DNA of 64,000 bases from Acridotheres tristis (GCA_037013685.1 CM072894.1:3536841-3600840), one strand, 5' to 3'. Counted from the stretch's first letter, positions 27,073 through 40,330 are shown. The notes: a model not told the origin generated them from the letters alone. Numbers and translations are program-made.

Positions 27073-27284
27073 ATCGCAGAATCTCAGAATGGTTTGGTTT
27101 GGAAGTCACCTATAAAGATTACATAGTCCAGCTCCTCTGCAATGAGCAGGGACATGAGAGTTGCTCAGAGTCCTGCCCAGTCTGACCTTGGATGTTCCCA
27201 GGGATGGGGATCCACCACCTCTCTGGGCAACCTGTGCCAGTGTTTCACCACCCTCATTGTACAACAAAAAAAAAAAAAAAAAAA
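27073..27284 (-). mobile_element. CR1: CR1 LINE 3'-end fragment, truncated
   Basis: The plus strand begins with a decayed 'cagaatctcagaatgg' section, the reverse complement of the CR1 3'-terminal ATTCTRTG-type repeat. It continues through the hallmark CR1 tail phrases: 'ggtttggaag', 'cccagggatggggat' and 'ctctgggcaacctgtgccag' at about 27195-27240. Homology stops at about 27265, where a 19-base A-run (27266-27284) replaces the expected continuation. Only the 3' end of the element is present, with no intact reverse-transcriptase frame, as is usual for 5'-truncated CR1 copies. Subfamily and age are not determined, but it looks moderately diverged. Confidence 0.88.
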
Positions 27285-29288
27285 GTTCCAGCCCAGTTAC
27301 TGCTGGTGCATCCTCAGATGGGGAAGTTGGTGCTGATGAGCTTTGGAAAAGGACAGCACATTTCAGCTTCCCCTTCAGCTCAGAGTACAAAGGGATTTCT
27401 GAGCTCCAGGGGTTAAGCCTGGGAGTAATCCCACTGGCAGTCCCTTAGTGAGCTGCCAGTGGGAAACCCTGCTATGCTAATGGCATCGAACTTTCTCTTT
27501 CTTTTAAGCCTGACTTTCATGGGATCAGTTAATGATAGTGAGTTAGAAAACAGGTTGTTTTGCAAAGTCAATAAATGGTGCCAGTGTTGCATGATTTTGT
27601 TACAAACCTCTCATTAGTGCCCTGAGCAAACAACACAATTTCCAGTCCTGGTATTTATTGGCAGCCAGGACCCATGGATAACCCAGTATCTTTTCCTCTT
27701 AAAAGGAATATCAGAGGAATAAATGAAACATGGGGAATGTATGAAATCATGCTGGCAGAGTTTGATTAACCTGACTGGAGGCAGCTTTTGAATGGAATAT
27801 AGTAAATTAAAGTCCAGCTCACATTCAGTGATACTTGCCTTTCATGGCCACCCATTTTGGGAAAGAACCTTTGGAGGACTCCAGCACGCCAAGGAGTTTG
27901 TATCCAAGCACCTCTCACACTGCAGATTTCCATGGCATAGCCACCTGAGAGTTAAATGTGTATGCTCATGTCTACAGGTTCCATTTTACTGATGAAAAAC
28001 AAATACCACAGATAAGTTGCATGCTGGTGGTGCAGGCCAGGAGATGACACCTCCATTGCCTCCTTCCTTTGGCAAGTCATTGCATTTAGTGATGTCAGGG
28101 TTGAGACCTATCCTGATTTATATTATGAAAGGTCCATTACATGAAAAGCAGTATTGGAAGGCTACTTTTGAAGTCTTAAGGTCTTCATACTCTTAGTCCT
28201 TCCTACAAAGTACTGATAGTTCTACATGTTTGAAACCATAGCATAAAAACCTACAGATACCATATCAAGTTGCTCACTGTGCCTGCAGTTAGGCTTTCAC
28301 CATCCCAGTCATTATGCATCCTGTTGTCATCCCTCTGCAGCCCTCAGGGGTTTGAATTCCTGTTTTGTTTAGTTTAATAGACACATCATCCTGTGCATAC
28401 TGTCATTTTTTGCATGCTGGATGGTGATGTGCTCTGTGCTATATATGAAAAAGCTTCAGTAGAAAGAAAAAGGTCTCTGTACATAGGCATTAATTGCTAT
28501 CAGATCCTCATGGTTTGGGCCAAGTCATTCCTGAACAGACACACATTTGTTTGCTTTGCTTAGGCACTAGTGAGATGCTTTAGTATCTGTCATTAGTAGC
28601 AAAGGAAAATAGTTGGTTTAACTGGGGGAGAAAGCAACAGTGGAGGATGAAGGTCCAAGAGCAGTTGCCAAATTTCTTTCAACCAAATTGGCTGCCAGTG
28701 TGTACTGTGAATGAAGAAAATTGAGAACGGCAGCTAAGGCTTAACTAATGCAATCCTATTTGGGGCTGCAAACAAAGGCTTTGGCCTCTGTCCACGGGAT
28801 CTGACCTTTCCATTGTGGATTGAAAGTTAAAATGATGGCTGGATTCAGTGTGACTAAGAAGGTACGAGGAGAACGAGACAGAAGCAGAAACCTTGGCCAG
28901 GTGTTGCTGAAAAGTGCAATTTGTTCCGTGCTGGAAAAGCAGAAAGCTCTGTCTTCATCTGCAGGTGTCATTTAGAAGCAGACTGAGCAAAATCCTTCAG
29001 GATTTCAGAGGGTGATGGTGTCCATCCAATGCCACTGGCATGCTGGGCTGTTAAATAATCCTCAGCCCTGCCAGCCTTGAGAGTTATTAACCATTGTCAC
29101 AACTTGCCTCCAGCTCTGTCTCTTGGGGCATCTTTTTCCCATTTGCAGTTATTCATATGGAGAGCTCTTGGGTCTCGTCCAGCCTTAGCTCTTCGTTTTC
29201 CCCTTTGTTGGATGCCCAGGGAGAGGCTCTCTAAGAGGGGCCTTTCATTGCTGCATTCACAGGCTGCTCTTGGCTGACTTGCTTGGAA

Positions 29289-29290
<2 letters not shown>
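27285..29290. other. single-copy non-coding DNA, no gene seen
   Basis: No gene or known repeat is seen between the CR1 fragment and the CA microsatellite. A perfect 12-bp stem with a 12-nt loop lies at 27429-27464. Confidence 0.65.
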
Positions 29291-29333
<43 letters not shown>

Positions 29334-29351
29334 ACACACACACAAACACAC
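29291..29351. repeat. (AC)n dinucleotide microsatellite
   Basis: AC units are uninterrupted from 29291 to about 29332, followed by an ACC interruption and a few more units with one AAAC change. A minus-strand open frame of 178 codons spanning 29097-29633 owes its middle (alternating Val-Cys) to this repeat and is not a gene. Confidence 0.97.
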
Positions 29352-30958
29352 CAAAGAAGTGAGCCCAGCTGTTCTCTTAAAGCAAGTGACAGTAAAATCA
29401 CTACTGCTGCAGCAAAGACCTGCTAAAACTAATGGGTGATCTGCAGCACACAGGTAGGAGCACACACCTGCAAAGGTGCTGGTGCAGCCTCCTGGGCCTG
29501 GCTGTGCAATCCCCAAACCTGCTGAGACCAGAGGGAAGGCTGGAACACCTTGGGGAAAGAGGTGGGAATAATTCTGTGGGCATGCCCTAGGGTGGGCTGT
29601 GCTGTGTGTGTCCGCGTTGGGTATCACATGCACAGTAACATCAGAGCTGCTTTGGTTAGCCTTGATCCTGCTGCTGGGTGTGAAACAGCAGCAGAGCTGA
29701 CTTGAAACAGTGTAGGGCTTGGCTTTAGTAAAATATCTATAGTTTTTGAGTGCTTTTCTACTCCAGTATTTTGGATTTTTTTACAAGGCTAAGAAAGTCA
29801 GAAAATCTGAAGTTGTTTTAGAGTATTACTCATAAAAATGGTTTTAAGAACAATTTTAAGAACCTTATAACTATAAATGCAGAAGCAATTAATCCTGCAG
29901 AAGCAGGATTCTTTGTTAGATCTTTGCTCTAGCCAAAGCCTAAAATTGTCAAATACAATGGCAATTAAAATATTAAAGCCAGCTTTCTCTTTTTCTTTTC
30001 TTTAACCTTTCAGTGAGAATTTACATAGTCCACTACTGGATGTCTTTTCATGCTGTGTATGTGAGGCCTTGGGGAGGTACAGGCACTCAGTACTTTGCTT
30101 TCCTATCAATAATGTTGAGAAAGTGGTTTCCTTATCTAGTGACAGCAGACTGCAGCTTTAGTGGCACTTAGGTTGCCAAGAACCTCCCTGGCTTGTCAGG
30201 GATGAGCTGTCAGGCCATGAGCAGTTGTCTCCTTACTGGAGGAGGTCCTTCTGTGGATCTGCTCGTGCTAGGATTGTTGTTCCCAGGCCATGGGATGAGC
30301 TCCATGGCGTGGCTGGGTGGCAGCTGGGAAGGTGTCTCCATCAACACAAGGATTTAGGGAAGAAGAATTTTCCCTGTAGGCCACGACAGAGTAAACGAAA
30401 GTTATGAATAGGAGACATCCTGCTTGTAGTGAAAATCCATCTGCATGTTCAGCAACACAGCTTCGTGCTCAGAGAGGATGAAACATCTCCTTTCTCTGAA
30501 TGTTTTGCCCTAAAATGCATCATTTACATTGGCTTTCCACAGTGCTGAGCTTCACAGCCATGGTGGGTACCTGCAGAGTCCCGTGGCATTCCTGCAGAAA
30601 CAGCAATGGAAGACAGTTCCAGTTTTGTGGGAGAGGTGACCAGCAGCTCCGGTGGTGAGACAGAGCACTTGGAAACTGAACACTTTTGGACTCAACTGAA
30701 CACTCTGACTCAGCAGGCTGCTCTTCCCTGCTGGCCCTGGCACTCTGGGGGACTCACCTCAGGAAGAAACCACTGAGGCATTGCAGCCCTGCTATGTGAT
30801 CTCAACAGGGTGGGATTTTGGGGGAGTTTTTCTTCCTTGTTTTTTTTTTCAAAGAAAACTAACATTTTCTAGTGGGAAAACATACTCTTTTTCTGTCCAG
30901 AATGTTTTCCTTTAAAAATCAAAACAGAAGCAAAATGCAATCTGTTCTGACAGGAGTA

Positions 30959-30973
30959 GGGAGGGAGGGAGGG
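30959..30973 (+). other. G-quadruplex motif, four GGG runs with 1-nt A loops
   Basis: Four runs of three G are separated by single A residues. This matches the canonical G3N1 quadruplex pattern, whose one-base loops give highly stable structures in vitro. No promoter or gene start is visible next to it. Confidence 0.85.
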
Positions 30974-33900
30974 AGTATTGGCTGGCTGTATGTGTGCTAT
31001 TTTTGGTTTAACTCATGGAAGACAAGTTTCTTGGAGTCTCCTTTGAATTCCTGCACATCATAGGAGGCTCCCTGGTAGAAGAACAAGCGGGTGGCAGACC
31101 CTGAGCCCCCGTTCAGGGTGGAGGCAGTGGGTAGAGAGATGAAAGCAAGAGCAAACACTCTTGGGTCCTTGCTCAAGGAGGAGGGAAGAGCAGTGGGGAA
31201 GGCTTCTTCAACACATATCTGAACTCTTTCTGAGGAAAAGAGGCAAGGCTTTACTTCAAACAGAGTAGTTATGAGTTGCTCTTTTTTTCTTTTTTTCACC
31301 CCAGTTGCTGTTTCTTTTGAAATTTCTTGGCAGTTTTAAGAATTAAAAATGTGAAAATCTTCAGACTTAGCGTTTTCTTGTTCTTTTTCCTCAGTGTTTT
31401 CCGTTCTTAATTTTCCCAGAGATAAAACTAAAGAACGTTAATAGTGAGAAGAATAAAGTAACTGCAGGAAACAAAACTAGTGTTTGATTTTTTTTTTTCC
31501 TATTGAAGACAACTGAAAATTCCTTTTATTCTTAAGGTACGATTTCAATAAACTACTCAGCATTTCTTAGCTCTCCCCCAAAAGATCTTACTTTTCACAG
31601 CATCACTGTATTTAGAAATAGCATAAGATCGTATTGCATTCAGTGTTCCTGATGGATCTTGGAAATGAGATGTTTGTTTAACAGTACCACACTTCATCTG
31701 CTAATTGCTTGGGGTTTTTTTCCCTGTATGACTGAAGATCTGGGTTTTAAATGGCTGGTAAATACACACATGGATGTGCACACACAGACACACTGGCAGG
31801 CCAATCTGCTTGTTACAGACTCACTTTTTTAATGCCTTCTTTTTTTTGGTTGTTTGAAAAATCATGTAAGCATAATAGGGATAATTAGCTTTGACTATGA
31901 GCAAATCTGGCAATAAAACACATTAGCTACAGCTTTAAATCAACATCTCAGCCTGCAGCCTTAACTCATAGTCCTGGTAAAATCTAATTAAAACTGAAAT
32001 GATCATCTAGGCATTTGATTTTAATTGCATGTGCGTGTGTATGTTTGGCTATTTGGCCTGCACAACCGATTTTCATCAAGTAGCCGAGTTTGCTAAAAGC
32101 TGCTTTGAAACTGATGCCATAATCACAGGGAAAAGACACAAGAACTTGAGAGCCACAGTTCAAAGCCCTCTGAAAAAACAGTCCTATAGGTAGCATGTCT
32201 GAGTTGTGTTATTAGATGCTCACTAAGAATATTAGTTCCGCATTGCAACGAAAATATGGCAGAAACTTGAGCTGAAATGTGCAATAACAGACCTTCAGCT
32301 TTCCCCTCCCGTGAAAGGAGAGCTCTGTGTTGACTCCAGCCGTGAAAAGACATTTGTAATGCAGATTAAATCTGTTCGCATGGGGAATTTGTGGGGAATT
32401 ACAGATGCAAGTTACATTCACGTTTTGACTTCCTCAGCACTAATTTCACCTTGTAGACCAGCTCTGGAAAAGCCTGTGGGGGTCAGGCCCTGGAGGCACC
32501 AGATCTACTCCTGCCATTTGGAAAACTTGCTGGCAGCCCCTGTGCCCTATACCTTTGGAAGAGCATCTAAGGATGACACCTAAGTGCTCCCCTCCTGGAA
32601 ATGCCTGTGTTCCCACTGATCTGTTGTGACTGGGAATGTCACCTCGCCTCTCCACCGATAATAAAAAGAGAACAAATAGAAACAGTGCAAATTATCTTGT
32701 GTATTTCAGGCAGAGCCAACCCCTTTGTCATCGGGGGACCCTTCTGGGAGCATGATGGATCCTTGGGAATCTCCTGGGGTGTTCCTGGACACCCTGAAGA
32801 CAATGTAGACTTAAGTAGTCTCTGTGGTTGGGATTTATGCAAAATACAGCTTAAAACTGAAACCAAGTGTGCGAAGATAGTTAGTAAGGACAGTGCAGGA
32901 GGCAATCTTTCCCAATGAATTACAGTGGTACTGATTATTGAGGAGTGGATACAACCTTGCCTATCCAATGAGGATGGGGGTTACAAAAGAGTGGGTTAGC
33001 TAATTATCATTTAGTTGGAGTTAGAGCTTGAGATCCAGAGTGTGCTGCAGTTTGGGATGGAGTCTGGTGGCTGTGCTGTGAGGAGGAAGGGACAGACAAG
33101 GTAAGAAGATGTCTGAGGGTTAAACAGCCAGGCAGGGGACAGGTTGGGGTTAGCCAGTCATGCAGAAGGAAGAAGGAAATTTGCAGAGAGGAGAGGAGTC
33201 AGTGCTTTGTGGAGCTGCCTGTGAGAGAAGGAATCAGAGTTGCTTGAGAGAAGTTCACTGAAAGAAGGCATGTATAGTTTTTAATAAGGGACTGGTGATT
33301 ATGTCCAGTCTGTCTTTGACATAATTGCTACAGCCAAGGACATGGCTACTTTGAGGGCTCATCATTGGATTTAAGTGAGGCTAAAGTTGAAATGTATTAC
33401 TCCTGTTTTATTTCCCAGTGCTACTCAAAGTAAGTGGAAGAAAGTTTCCATGTGCTTCAAAAAACCAATGGTGCAGTATTGTAATATGGAGTGTCCACAA
33501 TGGGCTGGGTGCACCCTGAATTGCACAAGGTGATGATATCGAGGTGATTCTGCAAAATGCAAAAAAATTGATGTAATGGCCTTGATGGTTGAAGCTGATT
33601 TTTTTTGCAGGTTCTTACTGATGATAGTTTACTGGTGTGTGGGAGCTGCAAGATGCAGTGTGAGCAGAATATTTGGGAAGGGCAGGAGCTCTGGGCTGTG
33701 CTGTGGTAGCAGCCCTAACACTGAGTGCAAGGTGGTTTTAGGTGTGGTGAGCATTGGCTTGTTGGTTTAGTTTTTGATTCATACAGGGCAGTTTACGTTA
33801 TTTATAATAACATATGTTATTAATACTGATTAATAACAAATTTTTTGAAATTTCTCAGGTATCCATAGGATGTTGCCCTTTTAGCTGAGGCTGTGGGAGC

Positions 33901-36156
33901 TTTTGCCACTCACTGACTTCATTGTGGGCTCCATCCAAAATGATCCAGCTTTTGGTCTGCTGGTGAATGGGAGGCCAAGACAATTTTGCCCAAACCAAAT
34001 GGGTCTGGCCTGTTTTGTCAAGACAGAGTGTTGAGCTTGAACCATGAGCCTCTCTGCTCTTGACTGAGGGTAGGGAAGTTCAGCCTAAATTAAGGGATGA
34101 GACAAGGCTGGGTATGGGGTGTGCTGGACTCAGCCCTGGAGCTGGTGTTTGGTGCTGCAGAACAGGAGTTTTAAGAAGAAGGGCAGGTATGGGGAGAGAG
34201 TTTGCTTGAGAGTTAATTTACCTGGGCAGACTGAGAGCATTTCAGCTGGTGGTGCACAGCATTCCTCAAAGACCTGGTAACTCATTGCCTGAAGTCAGCT
34301 CCAGCATGAATGCTAATGATTAATGCCTGGAGATCCCAGTGGTCTTGGAAGCAATATAGTTAAGTAAAAGGCAATGGGTTGGATAAAAGGTCTTAAATCA
34401 GACTAATGTTGGCAAATGTCACTTGAAAGAGTGGGATTTTGGAGGGGGGGAAAAAGAAAGAATAAAGGAAAAGTAATTTAAGAATAAATTCTAAGGAGGG
34501 GAAGCAGACATTCCCACAAACTAATAAAATCTCTGCAAATGAGAAAATCAGCCTGCTCAGATTGAAATTTAATCACAGAAAGGATTTCATTGTAACAAGG
34601 AGAAATATGATTACCACTCAAGAAAGAAGAGGGCTTTCTGCCTCTCGGCTGGCATGTGGCTGCAGGAGAGATGTGTCAGGAAGGGAAGGAGGGCACACAG
34701 CACTTTTCCCACCAGTGCCAAAAACTGAGCCAGAGAGGCAGCTGTGGGTGCTGTGTGTGTGAGTACCTTGGAAGCATTGCTCTGGGAAGGGGCGTCCACA
34801 TTCCCCAGTGGTGTGGGGCCATAGGGGAGTGGCCTTTGTGGGGTTGCTCTTCCACCCCAGCTCCTACCAAGGCATCACTTGGGCCACTGGAAATGCTTCA
34901 GACTCATTTAAGGCCATGTGAAAGGTCAATAAAAGCAGAAATGAAGTGTGATATAAACACAGGAGTTTTTTCTATGGCCAAAAAAGGAAGTGTTGGTGTG
35001 AACACCTTGTATGGCCTTTTGAAAATGAGCAAGTGTTGATATTTTTGTTTTAAGAAAAATAAAAAATAATAAAAATCCCACCTGTATGAATCCTTCCAGG
35101 AGCAGGCTGACCACACTGTTGGACTTTGGGCTTTATTTAGAAACAATTACAGCCTCCTCAGAGCTCAAAATATGTCCATAGTTTAACAAGTCAATATTTT
35201 CTCTCTTATTCCCCTGCTGAATAGACTGTTGTTTCCTTCCTTGTTTTGTTATAGATGCAATTCAAGCTGGGCTGGTTTGATTGATATGTTCTGTTTCTTT
35301 TCTCTATTTATGGCATTGAGCTCCTGGAGTCTCCACTGACTTCATTAGAGTATTTTAGAAAATAAGTATCCTCAGCATTATTTTCTTTCCTTGGCCTAGT
35401 GAGGGAAGAAAAAAAGTACAATAGAAAAACACATACTTTAAAATATAAAACCAAGCAAATAGTTTGGGCACACAGTGGAGTGGGGAATGATACCAACAAT
35501 ATTTTAAAAGTTCCCCTTCAGCATTTTATCAACTGCAAGGTTTTTAAAAGAAATTGAGATTAACATATTTGACAGCTTTTGACCACATTTGAAATTGCTG
35601 CTGGAGTGCTTGGTGGGCAAAACTCATGTTCTGCTGCTTTAATTTGGTTTTTTAAAAATTATTTTTCGTCCACCTCTTTCCTGCTGTATTTTAGAAATGT
35701 TGTTTGCTTCATCTCAGATGCTCTCATGGCCGATCTTGTCAGGAGGAGGGGATGCATTTCAAGTGGCAGGGAGGAGAACTAGCATGTGGCTGTGCCAGGC
35801 ACCTGACATGGTGCAAAATAAGAAATTAATTAAAACCATTGCTGTCAAAATACACGTGGTCCCACACTCATGAGTACTCTGGGTCCTTCAATGAGTGTAG
35901 TGTGGTAGCAGTGCATTGCTTGAAGAGAAAGTCCTTTTAGCTTTTAAAATGGGAAGTTTGATGGAAACAGATGTCTTTGTGTCAGCACTGCAAGAGTTAA
36001 TAGGATTAGGTGAAAGAAAAAAAAAATCGAAACTCTTTAATTGGCCAGAATATGCAGTGCTGCAGCTCTCTGTGCCAGCAGAGACGTTTGGCTAGTGGGT
36101 GTTAAACAAAGAATTGTGCAAACATTGGGAAGTGTTGCTGAAATTATTCAGCAGTC

Positions 36157-36180
36157 TTTTTTTTTTTTTTTTTTTTTTTT
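36157..36180. repeat. poly-T run of 24 bases
   Basis: An uninterrupted T homopolymer. No retroposed element is recognisable on either side. Confidence 0.97.
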
Positions 36181-39100
36181 CTGCTACTTTAGGATTAATT
36201 TGTAAATTTGCTCTTGATAATCATTTATAAAATAACCATAACCCTGGAATATTTCAGATCACGTCAAGATAGTGGTTTAAACATGTCGAGCCTGGTAAAA
36301 TGAAAAGTCAATCAGAATAGGAGTATGACTCCTGTACGTGATTATTTCATACTGCTTTAAAAAGGCTGGTGCCATGGAATTGAAAAAAGAGAAGTGAGTC
36401 CCTGGTCTTCTACATTCATACCTAATGCTGCTGCTCTCAGTGAGCTCTATGTCTAGGAAGCTCTCTGAGAACATAAATACTTGCTTTTATTTGTTGTTTT
36501 TTAATCTGTGAAAACACTCTCTTTTTTCTTAATGAACTCCACTATTAAACAAAGAGCACTGAAACATGTTCTTATGGTATGTATTTTTACAGCAAAGGAC
36601 TTAAAGCAACCCGTTGGATAATTTCATGCTGCATTAAGTTCAGTAGGATCTTCTCATATGCATCACTTTTAGTGCTTCCTGTATCCTTGGCCATAAGGTT
36701 TTTAATTGCCACGCAAAGAAATATAAAACAAAATTCAACAGGAAATATATTTGTGGTTGTTTGGCTCCATCAGATGCAGTGTTTTTCAGATGATGGAGTG
36801 AACCTTGGTTGGATGTTTTGTTTGGAAATCGCTGGGTCGCTTTTCTTGGCTCACCAAAGGCCCTAAAAGCAGCTGCCACGTGAAGAGGAGAGGTTTCATT
36901 AGGGCAGAAGGTTCAGCCTCTGGAATGGAAGAGTGCTGGTCATTCCAGTGCTCACAGCCATTTGTTAAATGTCTAGGATTTGGGAACGAGCATCCCAGTG
37001 GCACAGGGAACACGTGGCTTAGGGGTTGTCTTGCCTACCTCATTTTTTTAATCTAGGTCTATAAGCCAGATGTTTGTCTTACCCCACAATGGTTTTTTGG
37101 CTTTCAAAGGCCAAAAGTATCAGAGGTATTGAAATAATGGGGTTTTTCCTAACAAAGCTTTCCTCAAGACCAGCCTGGTTGGGTTTTGAGGAAGTGGCAC
37201 TTCCAGCAAAGGAAAAAGAAAATGTTTTGCCAAAAAATGATTCCTTGCATTGTCTAATTTAAGGCTGCAGACTTAAGCTGGGCAGGCCTGGGACACTTTC
37301 CTTGGAGGTGTTTTTGAGACTAGACCACTCCATAAATACTTAGAATTGCATTCCTAATGTTCACATTCATGGAGCCTTTATGAATGCAAATACTGTGCTC
37401 GTGATTGAACAAAGGGAAAACTAAAAAATGGAAGCTGCTGTTGTATGTTTTAGAGAGGAAAAGGAGAATAAAAGATAAACTGAAGACTTGATGCCCTGAG
37501 GTTCACCCACATGTGTTTTAGGCTGAATTATAGCTCTGGCTTGGTGTTTTGGCATCAAATAGCTTCCACCCCATTTTTGAGATTTCTAGCTTGATACTTA
37601 CCCACTGTTGCCTGCTGGTGTTTTTAATTGTATGATAGCAAAGAGCTCCCGTCTGAGCAATGTGTTTGGTAACTGGCTGAGCTGATGTAAAAAGCAGCCT
37701 GAAAAGGCCAGATCCTGCCCAGGCTGAAACTGATCCTAGTTTGGTGTTAAATCCAGGCTTTAGCTGCTGAAAGATTGATAAAAACTAAGGTTTTCTTACT
37801 GCTTTGCATTTTTTTGCTATCTGTGGAAGAATTTTGTCAGACACACTGACAAAAGGCTCGGGGGCTGTGTGGGGTACATGCATTTATTTGAGCCCTCTGG
37901 GGCTTAACCCAATTGCAGAGGATTGCAGGTTAGAGAGGAACTTGTGGCAGAGGTTGTGCTTTGTCTCCCATGCTGAATATTAAAAATGAAGCTTGAAAAG
38001 CCCAGCTGTGTGAAATTTGTAGGATTGAGCTCGGAGGTCTTCACCTGCAGCATGGGAGAGGAAGACTGCACTGTAGCTGGGGGACTGGAGGTGGAACCAT
38101 TGTGCTCACTCTGGATTTTGGCACTTCTATTTTGCATGGCTCATAGGACTGTGGACTCTGTGTACACCCCAGGAGTGTAAATCTCTGTCTTAGGAGAATT
38201 ATTGCAGTGTTTGGTTATGGACTGTCTGGGGATGGACAGAAATTGTTCTGTTTCCTCCTAGTGGGTTTATTCTCTGGGGTTTTTTTTGTTCATTCTTTGA
38301 ATTCTAGTTCAAGTAGGAGGAATATTCCTTATTTTCTTTCATTATAAGGTAAACACAATTACTGTGATATATCCTCTCCAATTTCTGTTATGACTGCACT
38401 TTGAAACCATAACCTGTTTTTAGCTGGAAATCCTTAGAGGAAGTATAAGGAGCCAGAAAATGCTTTATTGGAAAAGCGATATGTTTAAATAAACCTTACA
38501 GAGATAGTGCTCACCCAGTAGATGAAAATATGAAGTCTGAGAATTGTTGGATAGAGGAGTAGCTCTGAATCTTTCATTCCTTTCTATCTAAGGTAACCCG
38601 ATTATCACTGTAATCTCTTTTGTTCTGTCACTTTGAAAAGACAGTATCATCTGTCATTCTGTGGGGGGAAAAAAAAAAAAACCCCGACAAATAATTGTAG
38701 GCTAAAGCAAATATTCCTTATTTAAACTTTGGTTTAAAAATGAGAGTAATATTCATATACCCAGAAGCATACTACATATATATACACATATATTAAAAAA
38801 AAAAAAGGAAGGCATTGCCTCCTTTAAGGAAATACATGGCACAAGGTTTGTGCTTCATACGGTTTCTGCAGGAGATATCTGGGTTGTTGGGACATTACCT
38901 ATTAAAGGCTTTATTTTTTTAGCAGATGATCTTCTGCAAAGGGGCACTGGCACTGCCTGAGTGTGTCTAAGCATGTGTGTGCCAGCACATGCATTTATCT
39001 TCCAGAAAGGGACTTTGGCCATGTCTAGGGCTAAAGCAAGCACTCAGGAAATGGGAGATCTTTTGTTCCACCAAAGGTGCCTGTGAAAATAAGATTCAGT

Positions 39101-39275
39101 TGGGTTAAATAATAAACGAGAGGAATTAAATTATTTTTGGTTTGTTGTCCACCCTGTGAAAAGTGCCTCTAAGCCAGTAATAGTAATGTGATGTGATAGT
39201 GCATTGAACAGGCTGGGTTAACTATGGATTTCTATCCTCAACATAACCAAAACCAGCACTGAGTGCCTCTCCCGT

Positions 39276-39885
39276 TGTGGGGGTGAATGCCGGGCTTTGC
39301 ACCACTTATTAGTGGTTTGTCATCATCTCATCTGAGCCAGGATTATTAGAAGGGTGATTGAGACAGTTTTTCGTGTTTGGACTTGGATGTTTATTGTGTC
39401 TTATCAAAGAATTACAGAACTTATGACAGCACCTCCAGCTCCTTGCTAGAAATGGGAAAAATGGCCACAGCTGAGCCTGCTTCAAGGCCTTTTAAAGCTA
39501 AACAAACCAGTAGAAGTCTAACACCTACATTATTTATTGTTTTGACCCAATAATAGATTCCCACGACCCTTAGAGTGACATTTGATTGACCAACCAAAGG
39601 TTACTACCTAAGTTCTGTGAAGAAGAAAATGAACAAAGAAAAAGACATCTCCCAAAATTCTCCATCTTGTCCCATAGCTACCACTATACTAAAAAACTCT
39701 AAAGTTTAAAACCCATCACCCAGTGGAAATACACACGTCTAACCCACTATACATCTGTGATTTCTAACTCATCATTTGTATTTACAAGCCTTCTCCAAGG
39801 TTTCAGGTCTAGAGCAGTGTTTTCCAGGGAGTCTGTGCCTGGAAGCACAGAAAGCTCAAAAACTCCAGATTCCTGAGATCCAACG
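39276..39885 (-). mobile_element. solo LTR of an endogenous retrovirus, copy 2
   Basis: This is a roughly 610-bp copy of the LTR at 6801-7403, in the same orientation. Shared blocks include the 'tgtttggacttgg' section next to the polyadenylation signal, 'aaagctaaac', the 'gaagaagaaa' stretch, 'tccatcttgtcccata', 'gccttctccaagg' and the 'atccaac' right end. On the minus strand AATAAA lies at 39390-39395, while the TATA region around 39530-39540 has decayed. The right terminus reads CCAACG where copy 1 has CCAACA, a CA-to-CG change at the expected end. No target duplication is clear. Both ends are placed by comparison with copy 1 and may be off by several bases. Confidence 0.75.
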
Positions 39886-40330
39886 TCCCAAAACAAAGGG
39901 CTGCATTAGCTGGGCAGCAGATGCATGCAGATACACAGATTATTGTCCTCTGTCAACATCCAGGCCTCTCCTGATCCTCCTGAGCATCCCCGGGAGCTGG
40001 ATGAAGTTTTGGGCGCTGGCGAGGCATCGGGTTCTGGCTGTAAATGCCCAGTTTGGGAGTGTGGGTTTCTGGCTGAGCATGGCACAGCTGCTGCCCTTGC
40101 TGGCAGCCAGGGAGGACACCTGTGTGTCCCTGTGAATGAAGGCAGCCTTCACTCGGGGGGGATGCTGCCGCAGCAGCCGTGCCCCGCGCGGAAGCGCGAA
40201 GAAAAGGGCGATGCTGTGTGCCACGCGCGCTCGGGCGCATACTAAGGAAGCAGCAGGGCAGGAATGAAAGGCTCTGGGTTGTTGGCCGGCCTCGCTGCTA
40301 TTCAGAGCCTGCCTGAATTAGCAAGGCTGG
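39886..40330. other. CpG-rich segment next to LTR copy 2
   Basis: There are 14 CpG dinucleotides between 40154 and 40237 (84 bp), including CCGCGCGG and CACGCGCGC, with three more near 40014-40029 and two near 40285-40293. The rest of the window is strongly CpG-depleted, so this density stands out. The segment is too short for a standard CpG island and no exon or start site can be tied to it. It may be a small unmethylated regulatory element or a GC-rich insertion. Confidence 0.55.

Larger units (their letters stand above)
29352..39275. other. single-copy non-coding DNA, no gene seen
   Basis: No supported gene or recognised mobile element is seen over nearly 10 kb. It contains a G-quadruplex motif at 30959-30973 and a 24-T run at 36157-36180. 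Several stretches are very AT-rich, for example around 33780-33850 and 38760-38810. Open frames are short and unrecognised. Confidence 0.65.

Noticed and set aside
29097..29633. Minus-strand open frame of 178 codons
   Set aside because: Its centre is the translated AC/TG microsatellite (alternating Val and Cys). The flanks are not recognisable.
38761..38805. TA-rich stretch considered as a replication or matrix attachment element
   Set aside because: It is short, simple AT-rich sequence with nothing specific to support a function.
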